Notes: generated by a model from the sequence alone, not told the origin. A DNA stretch of 64,000 nt from JABDQZ01 sp050049775 (GCA_050049775.1 JASFVP010000012.1:1-64000); one strand, 5' to 3'. Positions 23,423 to 30,762 are shown, counted from the first letter of the stretch. Numbers and translations: made by a program.

Positions 23423-24151
23423 TTATTCTTCCAGCTTGCGCGCCCAGTCTGCCACGTGGCGTTTTTCACGCGGGTTGTCGACCTGGTTACGGGTCGGGCT
23501 GAAGAAGATGCCCGGCGCATGCAACAGCTTGCTGTATGGGAAGATAATCATCAGCGCCGCTACCAGAGCCAGATGTACCAGCAGTACAAAATCCATCGGC
23601 AGCTCACTGAAGTTGAATGTCATTAAGCCAATAAAGAATGATTTGACCGCGACCACATCGGTGTGGAACACGAAAGTCATGCTCAGACCACTGATACCGA
23701 TGGCGATCAGCAGCATCAGCATCAGGTGATCAGAGGCAGCGGAAATATAACGCACGCGATCGACCAGGAATCTTCTCGCCCACAGGCCGAACAGGCCGGC
23801 AACCATGGCGAAACCGCCGTACATGCCAAACGGCTGCACCAGCTCTATCGGCATCGGCACGGGGTTGATGAAATAACGCACATGACGCAACAGCACCAGG
23901 AACAGTGCGATATGGAACAGATAACCGAAGATCCAGGTCCACTTGGTTGCTTTAAACAGGCTTTCAAAAAAAGCCACTTCACGAAACATCCGCATTACCA
24001 CACCGCTCTGGGTGGTCGGTGCGGGTGTCGTAGGAATTTTTAACGGCGCCGGGGTTTTGGCGAACTGAACGATCTTGTTCACCAAACCTGCAACCAGAAT
24101 CGCGGTGGCTGCATAAAAGAGCGCTGAATATACAATTGTCAGAAACGACAT
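23423..24151 (-). CDS. dsrM: DsrM, NarI-like cytochrome b membrane subunit, 242 aa
   Basis: This is a haem-b membrane protein with about five to six segments (LFYAATAILVAGLVNKIVQF, IFGYLFHIALFLVLLRHVRYF, MVAGLFGLWARRFL, LMLMLLIAIGISGLSMTFVFH, LLVHLALVAALMIIFPYSKLLH). Histidines in the second and fifth segments are candidate haem ligands. DsrM pairs with DsrK and passes electrons to the quinone pool. The gene follows dsrC after an 87-bp gap that holds a strong hairpin. Confidence 0.95.
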   Translation of the reverse strand: MSFLTIVYSALFYAATAILVAGLVNKIVQFAKTPAPLKIPTTPAPTTQSGVVMRMFREVAFFESLFKATKWTWIFGYLFHIALFLVLLRHVRYFINPVPMPIELVQPFGMYGGFAMVAGLFGLWARRFLVDRVRYISAASDHLMLMLLIAIGISGLSMTFVFHTDVVAVKSFFIGLMTFNFSELPMDFVLLVHLALVAALMIIFPYSKLLHAPGIFFSPTRNQVDNPREKRHVADWARKLEE

Positions 24152-24187
24152 GTTTCCGAACCCCTCAAGAAATTACTCTGGGAAGCT

Positions 24188-24213
24188 GCCGGGACTTGCA
24201 CGCAAGTCCCGGC
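24188..24213 (-). other. Strong hairpin in the dsrC-dsrM spacer
   Basis: A perfect 12-bp stem GCCGGGACTTGC/GCAAGTCCCGGC with a 2-nt centre lies just after the dsrC stop. No T-tract follows on the minus strand, so it is more likely an RNA stability or processing element than a full terminator. It would separate the very abundant dsrC message from dsrM downstream. Confidence 0.75.
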
Positions 24214-24239
24214 GGCACTACTACTGTTTCAGTCCGGGA

Positions 24240-24572
24240 TCAGACGCAACCAGTAGGCTTGGGCAGACCGGCATAACGGCAAGCCTGTTTGCCTGGGCCG
24301 TATGGGAACAGGCCGTACAGGTATTTGCTGTTACCTTTGTCCTTACCCAGTTTCTTGCCAACGGCTTTGGTCAGAACGCGGACCGCCGGAGCAATCTGGT
24401 ACTCTTCATAGTAATCGCGCAGGAAGTTGATGATGTCCCAATGCTCATCAGTCAGTTCCAATTCGTCTTCCGCAGCCATTGCAGTAGCAACACCAGGTAC
24501 CCAATCGTTAATGTTCGCCAGGTAGCCCTCTTCATCAGTTTCGAATGTTTTACCATCTACTTCGATCGGCAT
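24240..24572 (-). CDS. dsrC: DsrC, sulfur carrier protein, 110 aa
   Basis: The C-terminal arm carries both redox cysteines: CRYAGLPKPTGCV has the penultimate Cys and the second Cys eleven residues before it. The N-terminal MPIEVDGKTFETDEEGYL is typical. DsrC takes a persulfide from DsrEFH and presents it to DsrAB; DsrMKJOP then handles the oxidised form. It is normally one of the most abundant proteins of the pathway. Compare the second homologue at 30386, which lacks both cysteines. Confidence 0.97.
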   Translation of the reverse strand: MPIEVDGKTFETDEEGYLANINDWVPGVATAMAAEDELELTDEHWDIINFLRDYYEEYQIAPAVRVLTKAVGKKLGKDKGNSKYLYGLFPYGPGKQACRYAGLPKPTGCV

Positions 24573-24611
24573 TTGAATATCTCCTAAGTTAATCGAATGT
24601 CACAAAATAAA

Positions 24612-24920
24612 TCAAAGCCAGGACTGAACCTTGTCGTTTGATTCGGTAAGGTCGACAAATCCTGCATAATCAATCAGCTCAACACCGTCAATCATACGAT
24701 CAGTTGACAGACCACGAAGTTTGACATCAGCCCCCAGGGCATAAACCTTTTTGGTCGCCACGGCGTTTTTGACATCAGCTTCCACATTGGTGCCCTGCAT
24801 TGCGGCATAGACACCATCTTCCAGCAACAGGATGGCGCTGCCATCCAGTGCGTGGGTCAAACACTCACTCAAGGAATTTTTCTCGAATGGTGATTTGTTT
24901 ACGGTATGAAGGATACTCAT
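24612..24920 (-). CDS. dsrH: DsrH, sulfur-transfer subunit, 102 aa
   Basis: This is a TusB-like small protein (MSILHTVNKSPFEKNSLSEC..., then GSAILLLEDGVYAAM). It forms the DsrE2F2H2 hexamer that receives sulfur from upstream donors and passes it to DsrC. One Cys (SECLTHAL) sits at the site expected for DsrH. The ATG at 24918-24920 is chosen; the frame opens four codons upstream at a GTG that lies in the GGAGAG ribosome site. It begins 16 bp after dsrF. Confidence 0.93.
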   Translation of the reverse strand: MSILHTVNKSPFEKNSLSECLTHALDGSAILLLEDGVYAAMQGTNVEADVKNAVATKKVYALGADVKLRGLSTDRMIDGVELIDYAGFVDLTESNDKVQSWL

Positions 24921-24936
24921 TTCTCTCTCCACTCAA

Positions 24937-25344
24937 TCAGAAGTTAAACAGAACGTCTTGCTGTTCCATCAGATCAGCCATTTCGCTTCTGCTGACGACG
25001 CGAATGGAATCTTTCTCCGCCCAGTCGTCATCTTCATCTTCATAGGTGAGAGGCATCAGGTCGTCGAGGCTCAGGCCACGCTCATCCAGCGACTCTTTTT
25101 CGACATACAACTGAGTAACGTCGTAGTCACCGAGCGCCTGGTAAATCGGCGAGAAGTTTTTCTGGCCGGATTCACTGGCATCCTGATCGGCTTTCAACTG
25201 GTAAACGCCATCACCGATAAAGGCCAGGCTGACCTGCTGATCAAAAGCCGCACCAATCAACACCACTTCAAGTGATTCCAGTGCGTAGACGCTGCCGTAG
25301 GGAGCACGACGGTTTACATACATGAATTTTTTAATCTCAGACAT
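24937..25344 (-). CDS. dsrF: DsrF, sulfur-transfer subunit, 135 aa
   Basis: This is a TusC-like protein (FMYVNRRAPYGSVYALESLEVVLIGAAF). It lacks the catalytic cysteine of DsrE, as is usual for DsrF; no cysteine was found in the chain. It is the structural partner in the DsrEFH hexamer. GGCGGAG precedes the ATG, and the gene lies 17 bp after dsrE. The C-terminal VLFNF end is typical of the family. Confidence 0.93.
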   Translation of the reverse strand: MSEIKKFMYVNRRAPYGSVYALESLEVVLIGAAFDQQVSLAFIGDGVYQLKADQDASESGQKNFSPIYQALGDYDVTQLYVEKESLDERGLSLDDLMPLTYEDEDDDWAEKDSIRVVSRSEMADLMEQQDVLFNF

Positions 25345-25361
25345 AAATCACTCCGCCTTGC

Positions 25362-25754
25362 TTAGTCGCCGAAAACCATCAGGCGATCCGCCTCGATAGC
25401 GGCCTCGATCAACTGACCCAGGCCCGAGATGCGGAATGCCGGATGCAGGTTGGTTGCATCCTTGCCATTTCGCTCGGCTTCACCGTCATCAACGATACCG
25501 CGACGCTGCGCAGCTGCCACACACACAACCATATCCAGCTTGTGCGCTTCAGCCAGCTCGGCCCAGCGATTCACGATGTTGCGATCATCCTGCGGCGGCG
25601 TGGTGATGCGCGTGCTGTTATTCACGCCATCATGGTAGAAGAAGACACGGGAAACCTCGTGTCCCTTCTCCAGCGCTGCCTTGGTGAACAGATATGCACT
25701 GTCACTTGCCTGATGCTGATAAGGTCCTTCATTGACCTGAATTGCATACTTCAT
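25362..25754 (-). CDS. dsrE: DsrE, sulfurtransferase subunit, 130 aa
   Basis: This is a TusD-like protein with the conserved active Cys in KLDMVVCVAAAQRRGI. The N-terminus (YAIQVNEGPYQHQASDSAYLF) and the C-terminal RISGLGQLIEAAIEADRLMVFG are standard. The active Cys binds persulfide sulfur and delivers it to DsrC. The gene lies between dsrB and dsrF with short spacers. Confidence 0.95.
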   Translation of the reverse strand: MKYAIQVNEGPYQHQASDSAYLFTKAALEKGHEVSRVFFYHDGVNNSTRITTPPQDDRNIVNRWAELAEAHKLDMVVCVAAAQRRGIVDDGEAERNGKDATNLHPAFRISGLGQLIEAAIEADRLMVFGD

Positions 25755-25793
25755 TTAAAAACCTCGTCTGTTTCTTGATTTCTGCAAACTAAC

Positions 25794-26867
25794 TCAGAAA
25801 CGGATGTAGTTTGATGAATTCAGGCTGCGACGAGCACCGCGCCAGTTATCAATGTGATACTTGGTGAACGGCAGTTCGACTTCCTCGAAGAAACGCGGCC
25901 AGCCGATACGCTCAACCCACTCGTTGATACGCTCCCAATCACGTGCGCCTTCGCGATAGGCTTTCAGGATACGCTTGACGATGGCGGTAGCTTCCGGCCA
26001 GCGTGGCGGGTTGTTCGGGATACCGGCAGCAACCAGACGCTGGAAGGTCGGCTTGCCACGCGCATTGGAGTGGTTACCACCAACCCAGATGGCCAGTTTG
26101 GTGTGCTCGGCATCGTTGATCATCATCGGCGGGCACGGCGGGAAGCAGGCGCCGCAGCAGATGCATTTCTTTTCATCAACTTCTAGTGACGGCTTGCCGT
26201 TAACCAGAGCCGGACGAATCGCCGCTACCGGGCAACGTGCCACAACCGACGGGCGTTCACAAACGTTGGCAACCAGATCGTGGTTGATCTTTGGTGGCTT
26301 GGTGTGCTGAACGTTGATGGCGATATCACCCTGGCCACCGCAGTTGATCTGGCAGCAGGAAGTGGTGATGTGCACACGGTTCGGCATGTTGGTGTTACGG
26401 AAATCGTCGATCAGTTCATCCATCATGGACTTCACAACACCGGATGCGTCAGTACCCGGAATGTCGCAGTGCAACCAGCCCTGAGTGTGAGACAGCATGG
26501 TAACGGAGTTCTGGGTACCACCAACTACATAACCCTTGTCTTCAACGGCCTTGATCAGCGCATCAACACGTGAGCCGTCAGTCAACTGATACTCGAGGTT
26601 GGAACGAATGGTGAAGTGAACAAAACCATCCGCGTATTCATCGCCGATGTCACAGAGTTCACGCAGTGAGTAAACATCGAGGATACGCTGGGTACCAACA
26701 CGCACGGTCCAGATTTCATCACCGCTGTACGCTACGTGACGCAGCACGCCCGGACGCGGATGCTCGTGGTATTTCCACTGACCGAAGTTTTTACGCATAA
26801 CAGGATGCATGTACTGGAATGGGTCCGGACAACCCGTTTCGATTGGCTCACGCATTTCTTTAGCCAT
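25794..26867 (-). CDS. dsrB: DsrB, reverse dissimilatory sulfite reductase beta subunit, 357 aa
   Basis: The siroheme-[4Fe-4S] ligand region is visible as HITTSCCQINCGGQGDIAI, and the inserted ferredoxin domain as CICCGACFPPCPPMMI. With DsrA it forms the alpha2beta2 cytoplasmic enzyme that, in this pathway, oxidises protein-bound sulfur to sulfite. The ATG at 26865-26867 (MAKEMREPIETG) is chosen because GGAGG lies five bases upstream; eleven further upstream codons are open but unsupported. Gene order dsrA-dsrB-dsrE and the presence of dsrEFH, dsrL and dsrNRS mark the oxidative type. Confidence 0.97.
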   Translation of the reverse strand: MAKEMREPIETGCPDPFQYMHPVMRKNFGQWKYHEHPRPGVLRHVAYSGDEIWTVRVGTQRILDVYSLRELCDIGDEYADGFVHFTIRSNLEYQLTDGSRVDALIKAVEDKGYVVGGTQNSVTMLSHTQGWLHCDIPGTDASGVVKSMMDELIDDFRNTNMPNRVHITTSCCQINCGGQGDIAINVQHTKPPKINHDLVANVCERPSVVARCPVAAIRPALVNGKPSLEVDEKKCICCGACFPPCPPMMINDAEHTKLAIWVGGNHSNARGKPTFQRLVAAGIPNNPPRWPEATAIVKRILKAYREGARDWERINEWVERIGWPRFFEEVELPFTKYHIDNWRGARRSLNSSNYIRF

Positions 26868-26901
26868 CGTTACCTCCAACGATAGAATGTTCTTTGACAA
26901 T

Positions 26902-26920
26902 CCCCCAGTGGCGCCGGGGG
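26902..26920 (-). other. Small hairpin in the dsrA-dsrB spacer
   Basis: CCCCC (26902-26906) and GGGGG (26916-26920) flank a 9-nt loop that itself contains GGCGCC. No T-tract follows. It may tune the relative amounts of dsrA and dsrB message; the evidence is only the sequence. Confidence 0.4.
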
Positions 26921-26948
26921 ACGTATTTACAGAAAGTTAAAGCTTGTA

Positions 26949-28196
26949 TCAGGCTTCGGCTTGACGCTCGAACCACTTCTCGGCTTCGCTGTCCCACTCG
27001 TCCATACGGACATAGGAAGACTGACGCGGTTCGCTGATCATGTTCGGATCAACTTCAACATCGATACCTTCGAGGAAGTTCACCAGACCGATACGCTCGA
27101 TCATTTCACCGCAACGCTCGTGCTCGAGTGCGTTCTCGGCCCAGAAATCGATGATTTCTTCAGCCAGTTCAACCAGGGATTCCCAGTCTTCTTCGGTTTC
27201 GAGCTTCTTGAAAGGAACAACCACGGTGCCCATCAGGTCACCGATCTTCAGGGTACGCTTACCACCGATCAGGATGGTCACGCCCTTGTCATCACCCGGA
27301 TGCAGAGCTTTCGGCATAACATTCAGACAGTGCATACAACGGACGCAGTCCTTGTTGTTGACTGCCAGGCTGTCGTCATCGTTCAGGGACAGCGCATTGG
27401 TCGGGCAGCGAGTAATCACGTTATCAATGATGTACTGACGACCTTTCGTGTTCATGTAACCCTTGAACTCTTCCTGGTCGACTTTCATGTCGTCGCGCCA
27501 GGTACCGATAACGGCGAAGTCAGCACGCTCGATGGCGTTCTGGCAGTCGTTACCACAGCCGGAAATCTTGAATTTGAATTTGTACGGCAGAGCCGGACGA
27601 TGCACGTCGTCGGTAAAGTTATTCACCAGCAGACGGTGTGCTTTCTGTTCGTTGGTGCAAGACATTTCACAACGCGCCGCACCGATGCAGGACATCGCAG
27701 TACGTACGCAAGGACCGGCGCCGCCGAGATCCCAGCCGTAATCGTTGATCTTGTCGAAGAAGTGCTGAACGCGCTCGGTGTCGGTACCGATGAACATGAT
27801 GTTACCGGTCTGACCGTGGAAGGTCACCAGACCTGAACCCCACTCTTCCCAATCGTCCGCCAGCTGACGCAGCATGGCTGTGGAGTAGTGGTTACCAGCC
27901 GGTGGCTGAACACGCAGGGTGTGGAATTCTCTGGATTCCGGGAAAGCCTTGCCGACTTCGGAGAAGCGCGGAATGATGCCGCCGCCGTAGCCGTAGACGG
28001 AAACGGTGCCGCCTTTCCAGTAACCTTTGCGGGTCTCGAAAGAATGCTCGAGCTGACCGAGCAGGTCGTTGGTTACTTTATTGATTCGCTCATCGGGGTG
28101 GTTATCGCGTAAAGCCTTGATACCAGAAATGTAGCTGGGCCAAGGACCTTCTTCCAGCTGATCGAGCATCGGAGTAAAGTGCTTTTCAATCGCCAT
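26949..28196 (-). CDS. dsrA: DsrA, reverse dissimilatory sulfite reductase alpha subunit, 415 aa
   Basis: The catalytic siroheme-[4Fe-4S] ligands are visible as CIGAARCEMSC and GCGNDCQNAIERAD, and the ferredoxin insert as CPTNALSL with CVRCMHCLNVMPKAL. The N-terminal MAIEKHFTPMLDQLEEGPWP and length (415) fit proteobacterial oxidative DsrA. It is the first gene of the dsr operon, and its ATG is preceded by TTAGGAGAG. Transcription should start in the 445-bp spacer shared with the divergent 28642 gene. Confidence 0.97.
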   Translation of the reverse strand: MAIEKHFTPMLDQLEEGPWPSYISGIKALRDNHPDERINKVTNDLLGQLEHSFETRKGYWKGGTVSVYGYGGGIIPRFSEVGKAFPESREFHTLRVQPPAGNHYSTAMLRQLADDWEEWGSGLVTFHGQTGNIMFIGTDTERVQHFFDKINDYGWDLGGAGPCVRTAMSCIGAARCEMSCTNEQKAHRLLVNNFTDDVHRPALPYKFKFKISGCGNDCQNAIERADFAVIGTWRDDMKVDQEEFKGYMNTKGRQYIIDNVITRCPTNALSLNDDDSLAVNNKDCVRCMHCLNVMPKALHPGDDKGVTILIGGKRTLKIGDLMGTVVVPFKKLETEEDWESLVELAEEIIDFWAENALEHERCGEMIERIGLVNFLEGIDVEVDPNMISEPRQSSYVRMDEWDSEAEKWFERQAEA

Positions 28197-28641
28197 GCGC
28201 TAGCTCTCCTAAGTACTTAATGTATTGAATATTGATGCTGCAGCAGTCTTGCTCCAGCAATGAATCTGCTTTCATTTCAGGCCGCCGGGCGGCTCTTCAA
28301 CGGCTGGGGAATATAGCGATGTTCCACTACATCAGCCACTCCACCAACGGGGGATATGCTTGATCTCCATATACCCCAAATGAGATATATCCGCTTACAA
28401 CAACTTCGCCCGGAAAATGTTATCCATTGAAATCATTGGATTTTTTTCGCGACAGATTAACCACATTAAGACCATTGGGTCTTGGCCGCCGCTTAGCGAT
28501 ATATTCACTGGCCGAGCATCCTAGACAGATTCGCATTAGTGGTCAATAAAATTCTCACACTTGAATATACAATTTTCCGCTACATATATATGATGCGTGG
28601 TTTTGCACGGCTTACGCCGAACAGACAGATTGGAAAGAGAC
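28197..28641. promoter_or_regulatory. Divergent regulatory region between dsrA and the 28642 module
   Basis: This 445-bp gene-free, AT-rich spacer separates two divergent operons and should hold both promoters. Two inverted repeats stand out: GGGGGATAT (28349-28357) with ATATACCCC (28369-28377), and the perfect AAGACC-ATTG-GGTCTT (28468-28483). Either could bind a regulator. No promoter boxes could be assigned with confidence on either strand, and no RNA gene was recognised. Confidence 0.6.
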
Positions 28642-28833
28642 ATGCTTTATCTGAGCCAGATAGTGATCGCCAACCAGGACATCGACAGCTTTGACGAGCT
28701 CATGCAGCTCATCCCGGAATATGCCAAACGCGGCGAACGTTTCTTCCGCATGGACATCAAGCCACCCTACCCGGATACCCCGGAAAACTGGGAAGACCGA
28801 CTCGAAGCCGCTTTCAGCGGTCATCTGCGCTGA
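28642..28833 (+). CDS. Hypothetical small protein beside dsrA, 63 aa
   Basis: A short acidic protein (IVIANQDIDSFDELMQLIPEYAKRGERFFRMDIKPPYPDTP in the middle, quoted here by the ends IVIANQDID and KPPYPDTPENWEDR). It has no cysteine, signal peptide or membrane segment. The ATG at 28642 follows GGAAAGAG at good spacing, so it is likely a real gene; an open stretch of 15 codons upstream is unsupported. It heads a plus-strand group with the helical-repeat protein and the Cas6-like gene. The family was not recognised. Confidence 0.7.
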   Translation: MLYLSQIVIANQDIDSFDELMQLIPEYAKRGERFFRMDIKPPYPDTPENWEDRLEAAFSGHLR

Positions 28834-28863
28834 CCAGCCCGACTGCAACGGACAGAATGATTT

Positions 28864-29577
28864 ATGGATTTTTTTGACCCCAACAACCAGCAGGACAGCA
28901 GCGCCAGCTCGCTGATGAACGATCTCGGCCAGAAAGCCGAACTCGAAGGACTGCTGGTCGAACTGCGCGAGTCGCTGCTGGCGTTGCCCGATGACACGCC
29001 GGCGATCGAACGCAGCCGTATCGAACTCAACATCGCCCGCGCCTTGCAGCAGCTCGAACGCGGCCACGAAGCCTGGCCGGTAGCGCGCGCCGCATTCGAT
29101 ATCTTTGTCGCGCACAGCGACTGGGAAAATGCCGCCGACGCCTGCGACATCCTGTATCAATGCGAGCAGAGCGACTCGCTGGTAGCGCTAGGCAACGGCA
29201 TCTGGCTGAGTGTGACGTTCCCGATCGACCCGGAAATCACCATCAACATGCTGGCGCATGTGATCGACGACACGCCGGACGATTCCGATGGCGCCGCGGT
29301 CGCCGCCGCCACTGCGCTGTACATCGCCGACATGCGCACCGAACCCGGTCCCGATCGCGATCGCCTGCACTTTTTCGCCTCGCAATTGCTCGGTAAGGTG
29401 GCGCGCCGCCACAGCGAGGTCGAAACCCAGGAACAATTCGACTTCTGGGTGGAAAAACTCGAACTCAACGATCCGGACAAGTTCCTGATTCGGCTGCGCA
29501 ACGTCGTCGACGTACTGGCCCAGGAAGACTGGTGGATCGATCGCGACGAGATTCGCAACAACATGCCGGAGAACTGA
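28864..29577 (+). CDS. Helical-repeat protein of unknown function, 237 aa
   Basis: This is an acidic, almost entirely helical soluble protein. Segments such as IERSRIELNIARALQQLERG and AAAFDIF-like AARAAFDIFVAHSDWENAAD suggest tetratricopeptide-type helix pairs. The C-terminal part contains the DWENAADACDILYQCEQSDS and EQFDFWVEKLELNDPDKFL elements, with two Cys eight residues apart. It ends one base before the Cas6-like start codon (TGA C ATG), so translation is probably coupled. No profile family was recognised; a protein-protein scaffold role is inferred from fold only. Confidence 0.75.
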   Translation: MDFFDPNNQQDSSASSLMNDLGQKAELEGLLVELRESLLALPDDTPAIERSRIELNIARALQQLERGHEAWPVARAAFDIFVAHSDWENAADACDILYQCEQSDSLVALGNGIWLSVTFPIDPEITINMLAHVIDDTPDDSDGAAVAAATALYIADMRTEPGPDRDRLHFFASQLLGKVARRHSEVETQEQFDFWVEKLELNDPDKFLIRLRNVVDVLAQEDWWIDRDEIRNNMPEN

Positions 29578-29578
29578 C

Positions 29579-30280
29579 ATGCTGTGGCAGGAAGAAACCA
29601 AACCGTCGGAATTTCAGGTTGACGACACGGTCATCGACCTGCTGTTCAACATCGAGTGCCGCGAATTGCCGGTGGATCACATCCACAGCCTGTCGACCGC
29701 ACTCAAACAGGTCCTGCCGCAACTGGAGGAAGATTCCGGCATCGGCGTGCACCCGATTCACCTGGCCGGCTCACAAAACGGCTGGGAACGCCCGGACGCC
29801 AGCAAGGGCCAGAACCTGATCTTGTCGCGCCGCACCAAGATGACCTTGCGGGTACCCGGCGACCAGGCGGGGGAAATCATCGAGCAACTGACCGACATCA
29901 CCCTCGATATCGACGGCTTCCCGCTGACCATTCGCTCGGCCAAAAGCAAAAAACTCAGCACCCAGGGCACCATTTTCTCACGCAGCATCATTTGCACCGC
30001 CACCGAGGCCGATGACGAAATGCTGTTCATGCAGCGCATGCAGCAGGAGTTCAATGCCATGGGTATCCGGGTGCGCAAGGCGCTGTGCGGCAAAATGGAC
30101 CGCATCGCGACACCGGATGGTCCGATCCTGACACGCAGCCTGATGCTGGCCGAATTATGCCCGGAAGACTCCGTCAAACTGCAACAGCAAGGCATCGGCG
30201 CCGGCCGTGACCTCGGCTGCGGTATTTTCATCCCGCACAAGGGCATCGACGCGGTCGGCAAATCGACAGATGACGAATAA
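29579..30280 (+). CDS. Cas6/Cmx6-like RNA endonuclease homologue without CRISPR array, 233 aa
   Basis: It matches the Cas6/Cmx6 family (first described in type I myxococcal CRISPR systems) along its whole length. The N-terminal strand VIDLLFNIECRELPVDHIH is followed by the helix LSTALKQVLPQL and GIGVHPIHLAG. A middle RAMP strand (RRTKMTLRVPGDQ) follows, then GTIFSRSIICTATEAD. The C-terminal glycine-rich loop GIGAGRDLGCGIFIPHKGI is diagnostic. Cas6 proteins cut CRISPR precursor RNA at the base of a repeat hairpin. Here there is no cas operon and no repeat array in the window, and the gene sits between a helical-repeat gene and a DsrC-like gene, divergent from dsrA. Candidate active-site His residues are in the DHIH segment and in HPIH. 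The RNA substrate is unknown. Confidence 0.82.
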   Translation: MLWQEETKPSEFQVDDTVIDLLFNIECRELPVDHIHSLSTALKQVLPQLEEDSGIGVHPIHLAGSQNGWERPDASKGQNLILSRRTKMTLRVPGDQAGEIIEQLTDITLDIDGFPLTIRSAKSKKLSTQGTIFSRSIICTATEADDEMLFMQRMQQEFNAMGIRVRKALCGKMDRIATPDGPILTRSLMLAELCPEDSVKLQQQGIGAGRDLGCGIFIPHKGIDAVGKSTDDE

Positions 30281-30295
30281 GCCAATCTTTATGTA

Positions 30296-30345
30296 GAATA
30301 TTCTGTTTAACGAATATTCAAGGTCCTGACTGCCAGGTGAGGACC
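30296..30345 (+). promoter_or_regulatory. Leader region with paired GAATATTC palindromes and a hairpin
   Basis: Two identical palindromes GAATATTC lie at 30296-30303 and 30312-30319, 16 bp apart, as expected for a dimeric regulator. A hairpin follows: GGTCCT (30322-30327) pairs with AGGACC (30340-30345). It is immediately followed by GGTTTCAACCC before the ribosome site (GTCAGGAGT) of the DsrC-like gene. Confidence 0.5.
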
Positions 30346-30385
30346 GGTTTCAACCCAACTTTAACGAGAAAGTCAGGAGTTAAAA

Positions 30386-30724
30386 ATGGCACTAGAAGTC
30401 AATGGCGTCACCGTTGCGACTACCGAAAACGGTTATCTGGAAAATGCAAACGACTGGAACGAAGACATCGCCAAGGTGCTGGCCACCGGCGAAGAAATCG
30501 AAATGACCGACAAGCACTGGGACGTTATCAATTACCTGCGTGACGAACATTTCAATAACGGCGGCAACGAACCCAACGAACGCACCATTCTCAAGGACAT
30601 GAACAAGAAATGGGGCGAAAAGCTCACCAGCAAGGACATGTACAAAATGTTCCCGCTGATGCCGAGTAAACAGGGCCGCAAGATCGCCGGTCTGCCACAA
30701 AGTACCCGCAAAGGCGGTTATTGA
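30386..30724 (+). CDS. DsrC/TusE-family protein lacking the redox cysteines (RspA-like), 112 aa
   Basis: The fold is clearly DsrC/TusE: MALEVNGVTVATTENGYLEN, then DKHWDVINYLRDEHF and MYKMFPLMPSKQGRKIAGLP. However, the C-terminal arm reads GLPQSTRKGGY instead of GLPKPTGCV, and the second Cys (the ACRYAG position) is also absent, being GRKIAG here. No cysteine is present at all, so it cannot carry sulfur like DsrC. Such variants have been proposed to have regulatory roles (RspA group). The ATG follows AGGAGT. The gene lies 105 bp after the Cas6-like gene and has its own leader and terminator. Confidence 0.9.
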   Translation: MALEVNGVTVATTENGYLENANDWNEDIAKVLATGEEIEMTDKHWDVINYLRDEHFNNGGNEPNERTILKDMNKKWGEKLTSKDMYKMFPLMPSKQGRKIAGLPQSTRKGGY

Positions 30725-30734
30725 TCCCGCATAG

Positions 30735-30762
30735 CAAAGACGCAGCTATCGCTGCGTCTTTG
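30735..30762 (+). terminator. Intrinsic terminator after the DsrC-like gene
   Basis: A perfect 12-bp stem CAAAGACGCAGC/GCTGCGTCTTTG with a 4-nt TATC loop is followed by TTTAC. It stands 10 bp after the stop codon and can also serve the convergent gene on the other strand because the stem is flanked by short A/T tracts. Confidence 0.85.

Noticed and set aside
23395..23520. N-terminal extension of dsrK by 42 codons
   Set aside because: It would overlap dsrM by about 100 bp, has Arg/Ser/Thr-rich out-of-frame composition, and the family starts near MAKYDFEIP.
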